NCBI RefSeq assembly: GCF_000422665.1
Contig: NZ_AUGM01000017.1
Location: forward strand, 32,852 to 96,851
From: Ferrimonas senticii DSM 18821
GTDB lineage: Bacteria; Pseudomonadota; Gammaproteobacteria; Enterobacterales; Shewanellaceae
Reading direction: 5' to 3'
Length of the DNA: 64,000 nt
Both the position numbers and the translations under genes were made by a program. Shown here piece after piece: positions 36,133 through 45,490 of the stretch (positions are counted from its first letter, which is position 1; the number at the start of each line of letters is the position of its first letter). The notes beneath the pieces were generated by a model, which was not told the origin of the DNA, did not search any database, and saw nothing but the letters and a program-made list of their open reading frames with translations.

Positions 36133-36378
36133 TCACGAAGCGGCGGCGGTGATCCGTTGATAGAGCGAGTCTTTTAGTTCGGCGCGGTCGTGTTTAAGTT
36201 TGTGCATTTGATCATCGCCAATCGGGCTGTTGTTCAGCTCTAAGGTGCGGATCTCTTTGTCCAATGCATTGTATTGTTTGGTGTCTTGAGCAAACGTTGG
36301 GTCGTTGGCCAACAACGACTCGATAACCGCTTGGTGCTCTGGAAAATCGTTCACCAGAGAATGTACTTCACCTAACAT
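36133..36378 (-). CDS. YdcH-family (DUF465) small protein
   Basis: 81 aa from ATG at 36378, preceded by AAGGGGG. The open frame continues upstream into the MITE, which supports the shorter start. The sequence is helical and charged: LVNDFPEHQAVIESLL, then YNALDKEIRTLELN and KLKHDRAELKDSLYQRI, as in DUF465/YdcH proteins of about 75-80 aa. Their function is unknown. The MITE end lies 30 bp upstream of the start codon, so the native promoter is either inside the MITE or has been displaced. Confidence 0.87.
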   Translation of the reverse strand: MLGEVHSLVNDFPEHQAVIESLLANDPTFAQDTKQYNALDKEIRTLELNNSPIGDDQMHKLKHDRAELKDSLYQRITAAAS

Positions 36379-36407
36379 GAAACCCCCTTGGGTTGAGTTG
36401 AGTGGAG

Positions 36408-36651
36408 AGGGCGTGTTCACATTTGCCGTTTATTTTTGCGCCCACCATTGGCTGTCTTTAGAGCCAAATTAAACTTGGCCAGTCACTTTGACCGTCTCAT
36501 TTTGTGGAGGGCGCCCTTCAGGGTCGGACTAGCGTCTGTCACTCTTCGTCATACGATTTTCGACGTAGAACCACTATGCCTTCAATCGCAATCCTCGACT
36601 GACAGTCGCTATCCTCGACCAAATTCTGAACAGCAAACATCAACACGACCT
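36408..36651. mobile_element. MITE-like element, copy 1 (244 bp)
   Basis: It is bounded by imperfect terminal inverted repeats (AGGGCGTGTTCAC at the left, the reverse complement of AGGTCGTGTTGAT at the right). The reverse complement of this segment matches the segment at 63388-63632 almost base for base over about 150 bp and again near the far end, with a divergent middle. It has no coding capacity. Both copies contain the motif TCGAGGATAGCG repeated in variant form about 20 bp later (TCGAGGATTGCG). No clear target duplication flanks this copy. It fills most of the 354-bp gap between the YdcH-like gene and the photolyase gene. Confidence 0.85.
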
Positions 36652-36732
36652 CGCATGGCCAACTAACTGTAGCATCATGTTGGTTGCAGGGCGTTTGCCC
36701 AAGATCAATCCCCCGCGTGTTGTACGTTTAAA

Positions 36733-38271
36733 TCACAGTTGATTGATTTGGCGCAGATACTGTTCGGCCTGCTGTAACACGGCGTGGCGCTCGGCGGGGT
36801 TGCGGTTGTGCCAATGACTGAGCACCATTCGGGTACGTGGGTTGCGACCCAACTCATCAGCATGTTTGTCCATAAAGCGCCAGTACAGGCTGTTCCAGGG
36901 GCAAGCGCCGGCGCCGGTGGTGCTTTTTACCTTGTAGCGACAGTGCTGACAGTAATCGCTCATCTTGTTGATGTAGTTGCCGCTGGCGGCATAGGGCTTG
37001 GACGCCAACAGTCCGCCATCAGCAAACTGGCTCATGCCACGGGTGTTGGGCATCTCGACCCATTCGATGGCGTCGATGTAGATCCCAAGGTACCAGCCGT
37101 CGACCTCATCGGGATCCACTTCGGTTAACAGCGCAAAGGTGCCGGTCACCATCAGTCGCTGAATGTGGTGGGCATAAGCATATTGCAGCGATTGGCCGAT
37201 GGCTTGGCTAAGGCAGTGCATCTGGGTGTCACCATTCCAATACCACGCGGGCAGTGGCCTGCTGGCGCCAAAATGATTGCGCTGGCCGTACTGCGGCATA
37301 TTGAGCCAATAGATCCCGCGCACATACTCACGCCAGCCCAGTATCTGCCGGACAAACCCTTCAATCTGCGCCAGTTCAATCGCCGGATCCTGTTGATAAG
37401 CGGCAATGGCGCGATCAATCACCTGCAGTGGCGCCAGCATTTTGCAGTTAAGAGCGAAGCTTAGGCGGGCATGATAAAGGCTCCAGCGGTGCGGAGCGCT
37501 GCTGCTCATGGCGTCTTGAAAGCGGCCAAATTGCGGTAGTAAATATTCGCAAAAGTGATCCAGCAGTTGTTCGGCTTGCCGAGCGTTAATCGGCCATAGC
37601 AAGCTGTTGCCAATGTCACCGATGGTGTCGACTTGATGGCGTGTCAGCCGCTGTTTGATGGCGCTGATGTCGTTGGCAAACAGCAGGGGCTCAGGCACTG
37701 CCGCGAAATGTTCTGGCTTGAGTGGGTTGCGATTTTGCTTGTCGTAGTTCCATTTGCCGCCGCTGGGTTTGCCATCGTCCATTAACACCTGAAAGCGTTT
37801 GCGCATACGCCGGTAAAAGGTTTCCATCCGCTGCGCTTGGTTGCGGGTAAAGTGCTGATCCAGCTCGTCAAACGGCACCAAAAAATGTTCGCTATCGACC
37901 TCATCGCAAGGCACTGGCAACTGCATCTGCCGCAGTTGCTTAAGTAGGCGGTACTCGTCTGGGCGTTGGTATTCAAAGCGCTGGGCGCCGCAATCAACTA
38001 TCACCGCATCAAGCAGCGTTGGCAGATCGGCAAAGGCGCAGCTGTCATCTAAATCCAGATAACGCACTTGATGGCCGGTGCGCTCTAGAGCACTTGCAAA
38101 TTCGCCCATGGCGGCAAAGAAGGCGCACACCTTTTGGATATGATGACGGCAGTAGTCGGTTTCCTGTTTTAGCTCTGCCAGCAGGTACAACACTCCGTCG
38201 TCTGCTTGCTTAAACCAACTGTGCTGCAGATTGAGTTGGTCGCCTAAGACCAATCTAACGGTGTGGATCAC
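36733..38271 (-). CDS. iron-sulfur bacterial cryptochrome/photolyase (FeS-BCP, PhrB-like)
   Basis: 512 aa, starting at GTG (38271) behind AAAGGAA. It belongs to the deoxyribodipyrimidine photolyase-related proteins: N-terminus [43 protein letters not shown] and the FAD-domain end. Four cysteines fit the [4Fe-4S] cluster of the (6-4) photolyase PhrB: MHC, then 88 residues on YCQHC, then ACPWN after 12 residues. These match the spacing I recall for PhrB. It should bind FAD and a lumazine-type antenna and repair (6-4) photoproducts or act as a light sensor. Last gene of the light operon. Confidence 0.9.
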   Translation of the reverse strand: MIHTVRLVLGDQLNLQHSWFKQADDGVLYLLAELKQETDYCRHHIQKVCAFFAAMGEFASALERTGHQVRYLDLDDSCAFADLPTLLDAVIVDCGAQRFEYQRPDEYRLLKQLRQMQLPVPCDEVDSEHFLVPFDELDQHFTRNQAQRMETFYRRMRKRFQVLMDDGKPSGGKWNYDKQNRNPLKPEHFAAVPEPLLFANDISAIKQRLTRHQVDTIGDIGNSLLWPINARQAEQLLDHFCEYLLPQFGRFQDAMSSSAPHRWSLYHARLSFALNCKMLAPLQVIDRAIAAYQQDPAIELAQIEGFVRQILGWREYVRGIYWLNMPQYGQRNHFGASRPLPAWYWNGDTQMHCLSQAIGQSLQYAYAHHIQRLMVTGTFALLTEVDPDEVDGWYLGIYIDAIEWVEMPNTRGMSQFADGGLLASKPYAASGNYINKMSDYCQHCRYKVKSTTGAGACPWNSLYWRFMDKHADELGRNPRTRMVLSHWHNRNPAERHAVLQQAEQYLRQINQL

Positions 38272-38437
38272 GGTGGCTACTTTCCTTTGTTGCGGCGACT
38301 AGATGACGTTGACGACGGCAACGCTCGGAACAGTAGCGCACCTGTTGCCAGCACTGCTGCCATTTTTTGCGCCATTGAAACGGCCGTTGGCATACGGCAC
38401 AAAGCTTAGTTTGCTGTCGTAGCGAATCGACTTTCAT
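38255..38437 (-). CDS. DUF2256 zinc-finger-like small protein
   Basis: 60 aa from ATG at 38437, which overlaps the upstream photolyase stop in ATGA. Its 3' end overlaps the next gene by 17 bp. The family pattern is clear: C-x2-C then [12 protein letters not shown] and [12 protein letters not shown], with four cysteines for a metal. DUF2256 genes are often found beside cryptochrome/photolyase genes, as here, but the role is unknown. Tight overlaps on both sides imply coupled expression with the two flavoproteins. Confidence 0.88.
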   Translation of the reverse strand: MKVDSLRQQTKLCAVCQRPFQWRKKWQQCWQQVRYCSERCRRQRHLVAATKESSHRDPHR

Positions 38438-39750
38438 GGTTCGGCTCTGGCAGTCACTGGCCAATCGCTGTGATCAAGGCTGTCGAGTGGCGCAGGGTGG
38501 CGGTCGCCCCCCCATTTAGCGATAAATTCGCCATCTGGATCGTAGATTTCGGTCTGTTTGGCCAGATCGAACTGGCGCCAACCTCGGGGATCTTGGCCCA
38601 CGCCCGCTAGGTACTGCCAATTGCCCCAGTTGCAGCCGACGTCATGATCGATCAACTGTTGCTGAAAATAGGCGGCACCGTAGCGCCAATCGAGGGCCAA
38701 TTCATGAACAAAACAGCTGGCCAGCAATTGGCGAGCGCGATTAGAGGTGTAGCCCGTGGCGTTAAGCTGGTTAATGGCGGCGTTGATTATTGGATAAGGG
38801 GTTGCGCCTTGGCACCACTTGGCGAAGCGTTCAGGGTAAAAGCTGGTGGGGCGGCGGATGCCTTGGGTGCCAGTAAAGGCAAATAAGCGACTTTGGGCGG
38901 ATAACGCCAACCACTGAAAATATTCACGCCACAGCAGTTCAACCCGGATCCAATCGGTGCTGTCGTTGCGACTTTGCTGCGCTTCATGGGTGCTGATCGC
39001 TTGCCACAGTTGCCGTGGTGATAAACAACCGTGGGCCAGCCACGGGGAAAATTTGGTGGAGCTGCACCAGTCATCAAGGGCGTTGCGAGTCTGCTTGTAG
39101 GTTTGCGGGGCGGCGCTGTCGAAGTAGTGCTCGGCGTGCTGCAAACCGGCACTTTCGCCGCCGCAAAACAGCGCTTGCGGTAGGGTGGCCAGAGGCGGCA
39201 AGAATTCACTTTGCAATTGCAGCGAGGCGGGCAATAGTCGCGGCGCTGGCAATGGTTTGGCAGGCGCAATCGCTGCCATCTGTTTACGAAACTTGCTGAA
39301 GCTGGCGGGTAACTGCGACAGCGGGAGCGGCAGCTGTTCTAAACGAAAAAGAGTTGAGCCTTCAATTGCATGGCAGCGCTGCTCGCCCAGTTGCTGCTGC
39401 AGCGTCAAATATTGGCGCCGTTCCTCTTCACCAAAAGGGGCGCTGCAATACAGATCGTTGAGCCAGTGATTGCGCATCAGTTGTGGAATGATGGTCAGCG
39501 GATCGCCGATGCGGATCAACAACTGTTGCCCCAGCTCGCCAAGACGCTGATCCAAATCCTGCAGGCTTTGCTGCAAAAACCGCCATTGATGATCGCCAAT
39601 CCGGCGGCTGTGCCAATTGTCGGCCACGAACCAGCGGGGCTCGACGATGTACAGACACACCAGTGCCTCGCGAGCGCCACTGGCGGCAATCAGTGCAGGA
39701 TTATCTGCTAGGCGTAAGTCATTGCGAAACCACATCAGTGACCGTTTCAT
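38434..39750 (-). CDS. cryptochrome DASH-type photolyase
   Basis: 438 aa from ATG at 39750; nine extra codons upstream are not family-like. The antenna domain begins [17 protein letters not shown]. The FAD-binding half contains [29 protein letters not shown] and [18 protein letters not shown], whose wording is that of the DASH subfamily. It ends with [20 protein letters not shown] proteins repair cyclobutane dimers, chiefly in single-stranded DNA, and may signal light. First gene of the three-gene operon with DUF2256 and the FeS-type photolyase. Confidence 0.88.
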   Translation of the reverse strand: MKRSLMWFRNDLRLADNPALIAASGAREALVCLYIVEPRWFVADNWHSRRIGDHQWRFLQQSLQDLDQRLGELGQQLLIRIGDPLTIIPQLMRNHWLNDLYCSAPFGEEERRQYLTLQQQLGEQRCHAIEGSTLFRLEQLPLPLSQLPASFSKFRKQMAAIAPAKPLPAPRLLPASLQLQSEFLPPLATLPQALFCGGESAGLQHAEHYFDSAAPQTYKQTRNALDDWCSSTKFSPWLAHGCLSPRQLWQAISTHEAQQSRNDSTDWIRVELLWREYFQWLALSAQSRLFAFTGTQGIRRPTSFYPERFAKWCQGATPYPIINAAINQLNATGYTSNRARQLLASCFVHELALDWRYGAAYFQQQLIDHDVGCNWGNWQYLAGVGQDPRGWRQFDLAKQTEIYDPDGEFIAKWGGDRHPAPLDSLDHSDWPVTARAEP

Positions 39751-39947
39751 GGCTGCTCCTCGGGCAATGGAGATCACCTTGTTACGAGCAGTAACGGCGG
39801 TTGGACTTACTCTAATTCGCTAATTGCGCCATCGCTGGCAGCAACAACCACTGGCAAGTTGCTCGCCAAGCTTGAATTGGCGGCGGTTCTCAAGCTGTTG
39901 CCTAGGTCAAATATCTGACCGGTCTATTTGACTGACAGTGATCAATC

Positions 39948-41573
39948 TTGCATTTTGGTCGGCGTTTCGATCAATCTCCGGTATTTGTTTTGTTTTCATG
40001 GCGTAAATCGCGCTCCAATAGCGCGTCTTTGGGTAACGATGGTGACGCAGGTTCGCCAACACCTCTGGCAAGACTAACGCGCTTGCCTGCACAATTTATG
40101 GCGCTGCCAAAACGCCATAAAAGCGCCATTGTTTCCGGTTCGGTGTTGCTCGCGATGGCGGCGTTGTACAGCCAAATGGCGACGCCAAGCAGTGTCACGG
40201 CGCCATTATCTAAGCGTCAAAGTGTGGCGCTGCCGACCTCGGTCACCGGTGAACAGGGCGCGGTGCGAGTGATTGCGCCAACGTTACCAACGACGCCGAC
40301 CCGCACCGTGGTAAGCAATAGTACGCCACTGGTGCCATCCGCAGTACCCTCAACAACAGCAACAACAGCAACAACAGCCGCGCAGCCAACTCCTGCAGTG
40401 GCAACCGCAGAACTGGCGAGCGGTAATGGCGCTGTTGCCAACCAATCGAGTGAACCAGAGCCGGTGATCGATGCCAACGCACCGACCTATCAACATCGGA
40501 TTGAAAAAGGCGATACCTTAAGTGCGCTGTTTGATCGCTTTGCCATCAGCCAACAGCAGATGTTGCAGGTGCTCGAGGCCGACTACGAGGTGTTGGCGCT
40601 GGACACCTTGATGCCCGATGACATCCTTTACTTCTGGGTTGATGGCGCCGGCCAGTTGACCAAGTTTGAGATTGAGTTTGATCGCGCCCGGCAGGTAGTG
40701 TTCAACCGCGTTGATGACACCTTTAGCGTTGAGCGAATCGAGGTAGAGGGCCACTGGCGTGCTCATCCGACCGCGATTGAGATCCGTGGCAGTTTCGAAC
40801 GTTCGGCAACTAAGGCGGGTTTGAGCCTAGCCCAAGCGCAGCAGATCTCGCAGATGTTCAAAGACAAACTCGACTTTCGCCGCCAGTTGCGCGCGGGCGA
40901 CAAAGTACGGGTACTGCATCAGTACCAGTCTATCGACGGTGAAGCCACCGGCAATTGGCGTTTGATGGCGGTTGAATTTGAAGGTCGTAATTGGCTGCAC
41001 ACCGCTTATCTGCATGACGATGGCAGCTATTACGATGCCGATGGCAACAGCCTAGCGCGGGCGTTTATGCGCCACCCGTTTGAGCAAACCCCACGGATCT
41101 CCTCCAAATTTAATCCACGTCGGTTGCATCCGGTGACTGGGCGAGTCAGCCCGCACAACGGCACCGATTACGCTGCCCGCACCGGTACCCCAATTTTGGC
41201 GGCGGGCGATGGCGTGGTGCAACGGGTGGAAAACCACCGCATCGCTGGCAAATACGTGGTGATCAAGCATGGTGGTGAATACGCGACCCGTTACCTGCAC
41301 ATGTCGCGGATCGACGTTAAACGTGGGCAAACCGTAAGTCGCGGCCAGCGCATCGGCGCGGTTGGTGCCACTGGACGGGTGACTGGCGCCCACCTGCACT
41401 ATGAGTTTTTGATCCGCGGCCGCGCGGTGAACTCCTTAACTGCCAAGATCCCGATGGCGACCTCGGTGCCGAAAAAAGAGAAGGGCGAGTTTTTGGTGAA
41501 AGTAGATGGCTACCAAAAACAGATGCAAGAGTATGTCGCCAGTTATGGCGGTGGCGAGACCATGACTCGCTGA
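39948..41573 (+). CDS. mepM: M23 murein endopeptidase, MepM-like
   Basis: Up to 541 aa. The start is uncertain: TTG at 39948 gives the full frame, whereas ATG at 40098 (MALPKRHKSA) begins just before the membrane anchor and resembles the family N-terminus; neither has a clear ribosome site. A helix near 60-77 anchors it, followed by a Ser/Thr/Pro/Ala-rich linker (about 85-150). Next comes a LysM/OapA-like domain (RIEKGDTLSALFDRF), and finally the M23 domain with HNGTDYAARTGTP and HLHYEF, full zinc ligands. It should cut D-Ala-mDAP cross-links in the periplasm during wall growth. A terminator follows inside the convergent viaA. Confidence 0.85.
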   Translation: MHFGRRFDQSPVFVLFSWRKSRSNSASLGNDGDAGSPTPLARLTRLPAQFMALPKRHKSAIVSGSVLLAMAALYSQMATPSSVTAPLSKRQSVALPTSVTGEQGAVRVIAPTLPTTPTRTVVSNSTPLVPSAVPSTTATTATTAAQPTPAVATAELASGNGAVANQSSEPEPVIDANAPTYQHRIEKGDTLSALFDRFAISQQQMLQVLEADYEVLALDTLMPDDILYFWVDGAGQLTKFEIEFDRARQVVFNRVDDTFSVERIEVEGHWRAHPTAIEIRGSFERSATKAGLSLAQAQQISQMFKDKLDFRRQLRAGDKVRVLHQYQSIDGEATGNWRLMAVEFEGRNWLHTAYLHDDGSYYDADGNSLARAFMRHPFEQTPRISSKFNPRRLHPVTGRVSPHNGTDYAARTGTPILAAGDGVVQRVENHRIAGKYVVIKHGGEYATRYLHMSRIDVKRGQTVSRGQRIGAVGATGRVTGAHLHYEFLIRGRAVNSLTAKIPMATSVPKKEKGEFLVKVDGYQKQMQEYVASYGGGETMTR

Positions 41574-41586
41574 CGTCAGTAGTCGA

Positions 41587-43032
41587 TTATGCCAAGCCCT
41601 CCAACGCCAATGGTGCTGGGGGGCTTTGTTTTTGTTGGCTTTGACGCTCAATGGCGCCGCTAACGGGATCGTAATGCCACTGTTTGGCCAGATGCAGATT
41701 CAGCGGCAGCGGGCCATCGATGGCGGCAATGGCCAAGCCGTAGCAGCGATTGTGTTGTTGGTGTTGCTGGGCAATTCGCTGCTGCAGTTCACCGTCCAGT
41801 TCGGTCATCACGAAATCGGAAATCAATAACAGATCCGCGTGTTGAAATTCTGCTTGCTCCAGCAGCGCCAGCCCATGTCGCAGTGCTGGGGTAATGTCGG
41901 TGCCGCCGTTAAAGCTGCGCTGTAAAAACGCCAGCAGCGGTTCAAGGCCTGCACTGGGGTCGAGTTGCAGAGTGTCGATTTGGGTTGAAAAGTTAATCAG
42001 ATAACAGTCACGCCGCTGCGCTAAGGCGGTGCCGGCCAAATACAGTGCCACCGCTTTGGCGATCAGTTCTGGTGCGCCTTGCATCGATAAACTGCTGTCG
42101 ATACAGAGGATCATCGGCCCCAATTGGTCTTCGACCGCGACGCTGTGGGGAATCGTTACAGTGAGGTAGCTTGGCTCGGTTTGCCAGCCTTTGAGTTCAA
42201 ATTGGCTTAGGCGCTGCTCAGCATATTTCAGATCAAATAGTGCGGCCAGATCGGCGTCGGCCAACTGCGCCAATTCTGCAGGCAACAGATAAGCCAGTTC
42301 ACGGCCAAGGGTAAGCCCAAATAGTTCCTCTTTGGCGGGGGCATTAGCCTGGTTCTGCCAGCGGCGCTGACGCTGCGGCAGCCATTCAATTTGTTGGCTT
42401 ACGCTGGCTTTGCGCTGTTTTCCCAACTGTTGACACAGCGCTAATAGCTGCGGCTGTTGCTGCAGCAGTTTGGCCCATTGTTCGATTTGACCGATCTGTT
42501 GCGGTTGCAGGCGACCATTGGAAAAATCCACCAGTAACCCGGGTTCCAACCCCAGCGCGGTCAGATCACGGCTGAGTCGTGCCAGCAGTTGCAGCCATTG
42601 CTGCAGGGCATGCCACTGCTGTTGGCGGATCAATATCAACTGCTGGATCTGCCATTGCTGTTGGCGCTGGCTTAGCTGTTGCTGCCACTGTTGGGTTAGC
42701 AGCCGCAGCAGCATTCGATAATGGCGTGGATCGCCATGGTCGCGATTCAGTTGGCTGTGCCAAAAGCGCTGGTTGTGCGGCAGTTGCTGCGCCTGCAAAA
42801 ACTGCTGGTAGTGCTGCCAGTGTTGCTGCAATTGCGCCGCCGACAGTTCAGTTTGTTGAAGATCGGTTTGCGCGGCTTGCAGCTGCTGTTGCACCGTTTG
42901 CAGCGGGTCGTCATCGTGTAACTGCTGCTGCGCTTGTTGCTCTAGCTGTTGCAGCACCGTTGCCAGTCGCGCTTGTAACTGCGGTGAGGCGCTGAGCAGA
43001 TCGCTATAGCGCTCGGTTAACGTGTCAAACAT
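41587..43032 (-). CDS. viaA: VWA-domain protein ViaA
   Basis: 481 aa. The N-terminal two thirds is extremely rich in Gln and Leu (QQLEQQAQQQL and similar), probably helical bundles. The C-terminus is a von Willebrand A domain with an intact MIDAS site: DSSLSMQG (DxSxS), GGTDITPAL and LISDFVMTE. ViaA partners the AAA+ ATPase RavA, and in E. coli the pair affects aminoglycoside sensitivity and respiratory complexes. The start overlaps ravA by 8 bp. The Gln content is higher than I would expect for the family. Confidence 0.9.
   Translation of the reverse strand: MFDTLTERYSDLLSASPQLQARLATVLQQLEQQAQQQLHDDDPLQTVQQQLQAAQTDLQQTELSAAQLQQHWQHYQQFLQAQQLPHNQRFWHSQLNRDHGDPRHYRMLLRLLTQQWQQQLSQRQQQWQIQQLILIRQQQWHALQQWLQLLARLSRDLTALGLEPGLLVDFSNGRLQPQQIGQIEQWAKLLQQQPQLLALCQQLGKQRKASVSQQIEWLPQRQRRWQNQANAPAKEELFGLTLGRELAYLLPAELAQLADADLAALFDLKYAEQRLSQFELKGWQTEPSYLTVTIPHSVAVEDQLGPMILCIDSSLSMQGAPELIAKAVALYLAGTALAQRRDCYLINFSTQIDTLQLDPSAGLEPLLAFLQRSFNGGTDITPALRHGLALLEQAEFQHADLLLISDFVMTELDGELQQRIAQQHQQHNRCYGLAIAAIDGPLPLNLHLAKQWHYDPVSGAIERQSQQKQSPPAPLALEGLA
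41594..41633 (+). terminator. terminator of mepM embedded in the viaA 3' end
   Basis: AAGCCCTCC / GGGGGGCTT (one G-T pair) followed by TGTTTTTG on the plus strand. It begins 21 bp after the mepM stop and lies within the last codons of the opposing viaA gene. Confidence 0.72.
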
Positions 43033-44650
43033 TGGCTGGTGCCGTATCGGGCTGATTGTCGTTAGCCAGAGTTAACAGCGCTTGGGTGCGCAGTAAGTTG
43101 AGTTCCAGATCGGCTTGTTGTTGGCTGAAGGCCAGCTCAAGCAACTGCTGCTCCTCAGCGCTAATAAAGGGGTTGCTGCCAGCCTGTTCGAACTGCTGTT
43201 GGTACGCTTTCGCTTGCTTGATTGCAGCACTGAGTTGCTGCGCAAGGGTCATTAATTGCTGCTGTAACGTGGTCAGAGTCGCGCCATCGATCCGTTGCCG
43301 CGCTTCCCCTTGCTGATGCAATACCGTCGGCTTAAATGGTTTGACGCTGAAAGCCGAGGTGTCGAAATTACCGTGCTCGGCGTAGCGGATAGTCATCAGC
43401 CCGGACTCGGAAAACTGGCATTGGATATCGGTCTTTAGCGGTCCAAGCGGATCGTAGGGATGGAATGGACGGCGACTGTGACGCTGGCTTTGATGCACGA
43501 AAAAGTCGAAGTACACCGGCGCTTTGGCATTGTGGTTGTGTTCGGCATGGGTGCGGACGTAGAAGAAGCCATCACGCTGGGCAATCGGTTGTTCGTTGTG
43601 AACCCCAAAGAAGTGCTGCTGCGGATAGAAGTCGCAGGTGTCGAACACCGTCTCTGGGTAGAACAATAGCTGGTTCAGTTGCTGATCGAGGATGTCCAGT
43701 TGTTGGTAGCTGCCGCTCACATCAATGTCGCAGGGACAGGCGACTTCCATTACGCATTGTTCAAGCAGTTCGGCAACCGCTTGGCGCTGTTGTGGTTGAC
43801 TCCATAGGCAGTGACGTAACAACAGCAGATCGCTGTGGTTGGTATAGCGGCGACCGCAACAAAAGGCCGATGCGCGCAGCAGTTGCGCTGCTCGTTGCCA
43901 ACGGCGGTCGGAGACGTACAGCTCTGGCTGCTGTTCGCTTAGGAGCTGACGTAGGCGCTGCAATAGCGTCAAGCTGTCGCTGCCAATCTCGACTTGGGCG
44001 ATTTGCGTCAGCCACTGTTGATGTTGTTCGGCATCAATTGGATCACCATCGGCGAGGGCGATGTCCGCTTGGGCTGGGGCGCTGCAGAGCATCTGGGCAA
44101 AGTTATGCCACTGCTCAGTCGGGGTTACCTCCAGCCTCACCAAAAAGCGATCGTATAACGCCTCTAGTCCCTGATCCGGCTGCGGCAGTTCATTGGAGGC
44201 GGCGATAAGCCCTTTAAGTGGCACCGCCAACTGCTGCTCGCCGTTGCGAAATTGTCGTTCGTTGATCAGGGTCAGCAGGGTGTTTAGGATCGCCGGACTG
44301 GATTTCCAAATCTCATCCAAAAAGGCAAATTCAACCGCCGGTAAATAGCCGTCGATTTTGCGTTGATAACGATCCTGTTTTAACGCCGCCAACGATACCG
44401 GACCAAACACCTCATCGGGGGTGCTGAAGCGATTCATCAAACATTCAAAATAGCGGGCGTCGGCAAAAGCTAATGCGATCCGCCGTGCCAAAAGACTTTT
44501 ACCGGTACCCGGTGGCCCCAGTAAAAAGCTGTGTTGTCCGGCAATGGCGGTTAACAGCGCCAGCGCGACCGTTTGCTTGCGTTCAAACAGGTCGTGATTG
44601 ATGGCGTCGATCAGTCGGTTGATCTGCGGCAGTGGTGAAGTCGGAGTCAT
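43025..44650 (-). CDS. ravA: MoxR-type AAA+ ATPase RavA
   Basis: 541 aa from ATG at 44650; a TTG six codons earlier is possible. The AAA+ core has Walker A GPPGTGKS near 46, Walker B EFAFLDEIWK, sensor 1 LIAASNELP and the arginine-rich end LYDRFLVRL. The middle carries a triple-helical region and the LARA-like domain (QHFFGVHNEQ, HNHNAKAPVYF). RavA forms hexamers and works with ViaA; in E. coli it binds the lysine decarboxylase LdcI. The two genes form an operon here as in enterobacteria. Confidence 0.91.
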   Translation of the reverse strand: MTPTSPLPQINRLIDAINHDLFERKQTVALALLTAIAGQHSFLLGPPGTGKSLLARRIALAFADARYFECLMNRFSTPDEVFGPVSLAALKQDRYQRKIDGYLPAVEFAFLDEIWKSSPAILNTLLTLINERQFRNGEQQLAVPLKGLIAASNELPQPDQGLEALYDRFLVRLEVTPTEQWHNFAQMLCSAPAQADIALADGDPIDAEQHQQWLTQIAQVEIGSDSLTLLQRLRQLLSEQQPELYVSDRRWQRAAQLLRASAFCCGRRYTNHSDLLLLRHCLWSQPQQRQAVAELLEQCVMEVACPCDIDVSGSYQQLDILDQQLNQLLFYPETVFDTCDFYPQQHFFGVHNEQPIAQRDGFFYVRTHAEHNHNAKAPVYFDFFVHQSQRHSRRPFHPYDPLGPLKTDIQCQFSESGLMTIRYAEHGNFDTSAFSVKPFKPTVLHQQGEARQRIDGATLTTLQQQLMTLAQQLSAAIKQAKAYQQQFEQAGSNPFISAEEQQLLELAFSQQQADLELNLLRTQALLTLANDNQPDTAPANV

Positions 44651-44741
44651 GACGGCGTGCAGTGACAAAAGAGATTGTCGACATCATAGAGATAAACCTC
44701 GCCATTGGTGGGCGGCACAGCTAAAAACGGTGAGGCGGATC

Positions 44742-45344
44742 TCAGCTGATCAGTGGTGGCGGTGGTGGATTTTGCTCAAAGTCTGCCGCCAAACGATTGT
44801 CGATCCGAACCAGATAATCCCCCTCTTCCCAGATGATTTGGCAGGGGTACCCCAAGCTTTTAAATAGCCGCAACATTGGGCTGTTTTGTGGGTGTACCAT
44901 GGCAATCATCTCGTCGATGCCCCAGCGTCGCCCTTGCTCGAGCAGGGTGCTGACAATCAACCGCCCCAGTCCCAAGCGTTGAAATTGGTCAACCATCATG
45001 CATGACAGTTCACCGATGTTGGCGTCGGGGCTGGTACGAATAATGCGACCGGCTCCGGCCAGTTGGCCGTCGTAGAACAAGATCAGCGATAGATGTACTG
45101 CGAAATCGACGTCGGTGTAACGCCTAACCTGAGCCACTGTGGGTTTGTCGATCGCCCGCAAAAATCGCATATACAGTGATCGCCGCGATACATAAGGGTA
45201 GAGGGCGACAATCGCTTCGGCGTCGTCGGGGCGACTGGCTCGGATCAACACCGGCGCGCCATCGCGGGCATAGGTTTCGATCGACAATGACGCGGCGTCG
45301 GCGGCGGTTAATCGAGTTACGCTTGGGGCTGACTGTTGGGACAT
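44742..45344 (-). CDS. GNAT-family N-acetyltransferase
   Basis: 200 aa from ATG at 45344; the upstream 39 codons of the frame are not family-like. The acetyl-CoA-binding segment appears as DQFQRLGLGRLIVSTLLEQ, preceded by GELSCMMV and followed by IDEMIAMVHPQNSPMLRLFKSLGY, a standard GNAT end. The N-terminal section SLYMRFLRA resembles the GNAT domain fused to Pat-type protein acetyltransferases, which control Acs by lysine acetylation. acs is the next gene upstream on the same strand, 146 bp away past a terminator. The link is suggestive, not proven. Confidence 0.85.
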   Translation of the reverse strand: MSQQSAPSVTRLTAADAASLSIETYARDGAPVLIRASRPDDAEAIVALYPYVSRRSLYMRFLRAIDKPTVAQVRRYTDVDFAVHLSLILFYDGQLAGAGRIIRTSPDANIGELSCMMVDQFQRLGLGRLIVSTLLEQGRRWGIDEMIAMVHPQNSPMLRLFKSLGYPCQIIWEEGDYLVRIDNRLAADFEQNPPPPPLIS

Positions 45345-45430
45345 GAGGTAGCATTCACAGCGGCAGTTGCTTGCAGTATAGCTACAGCAACCACTTGGCT
45401 TAAATGCATTAGGGCAAAGTTTTGTTGGAG

Positions 45431-45469
45431 AAAAAGCAAAGCGACCTGTGCCGTGCAGCAACAGGTCGC
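45431..45469 (-). terminator. terminator of acs
   Basis: GCGACCTGT / ACAGGTCGC stem with an 11-base loop followed on the minus strand by TTTGCTTTTTC, 22 bp after the acs stop. Confidence 0.85.
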
Positions 45470-45490
45470 CAATTAAGGTAAGTGCTATTT

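Noticed and set aside
36436..36666. 76-codon frame across the MITE
   Set aside because: Falls within the repeat, not kept open in copy 2, and has no ribosome site.
40360..40480. Low-complexity Ala/Thr-coding stretch in mepM as possible frameshift
   Set aside because: The frame is continuous and the M23 domain downstream is complete; it is a linker.
43465..44208. 247-codon plus-strand frame
   Set aside because: Antisense to ravA, whose AAA+ motifs are intact.
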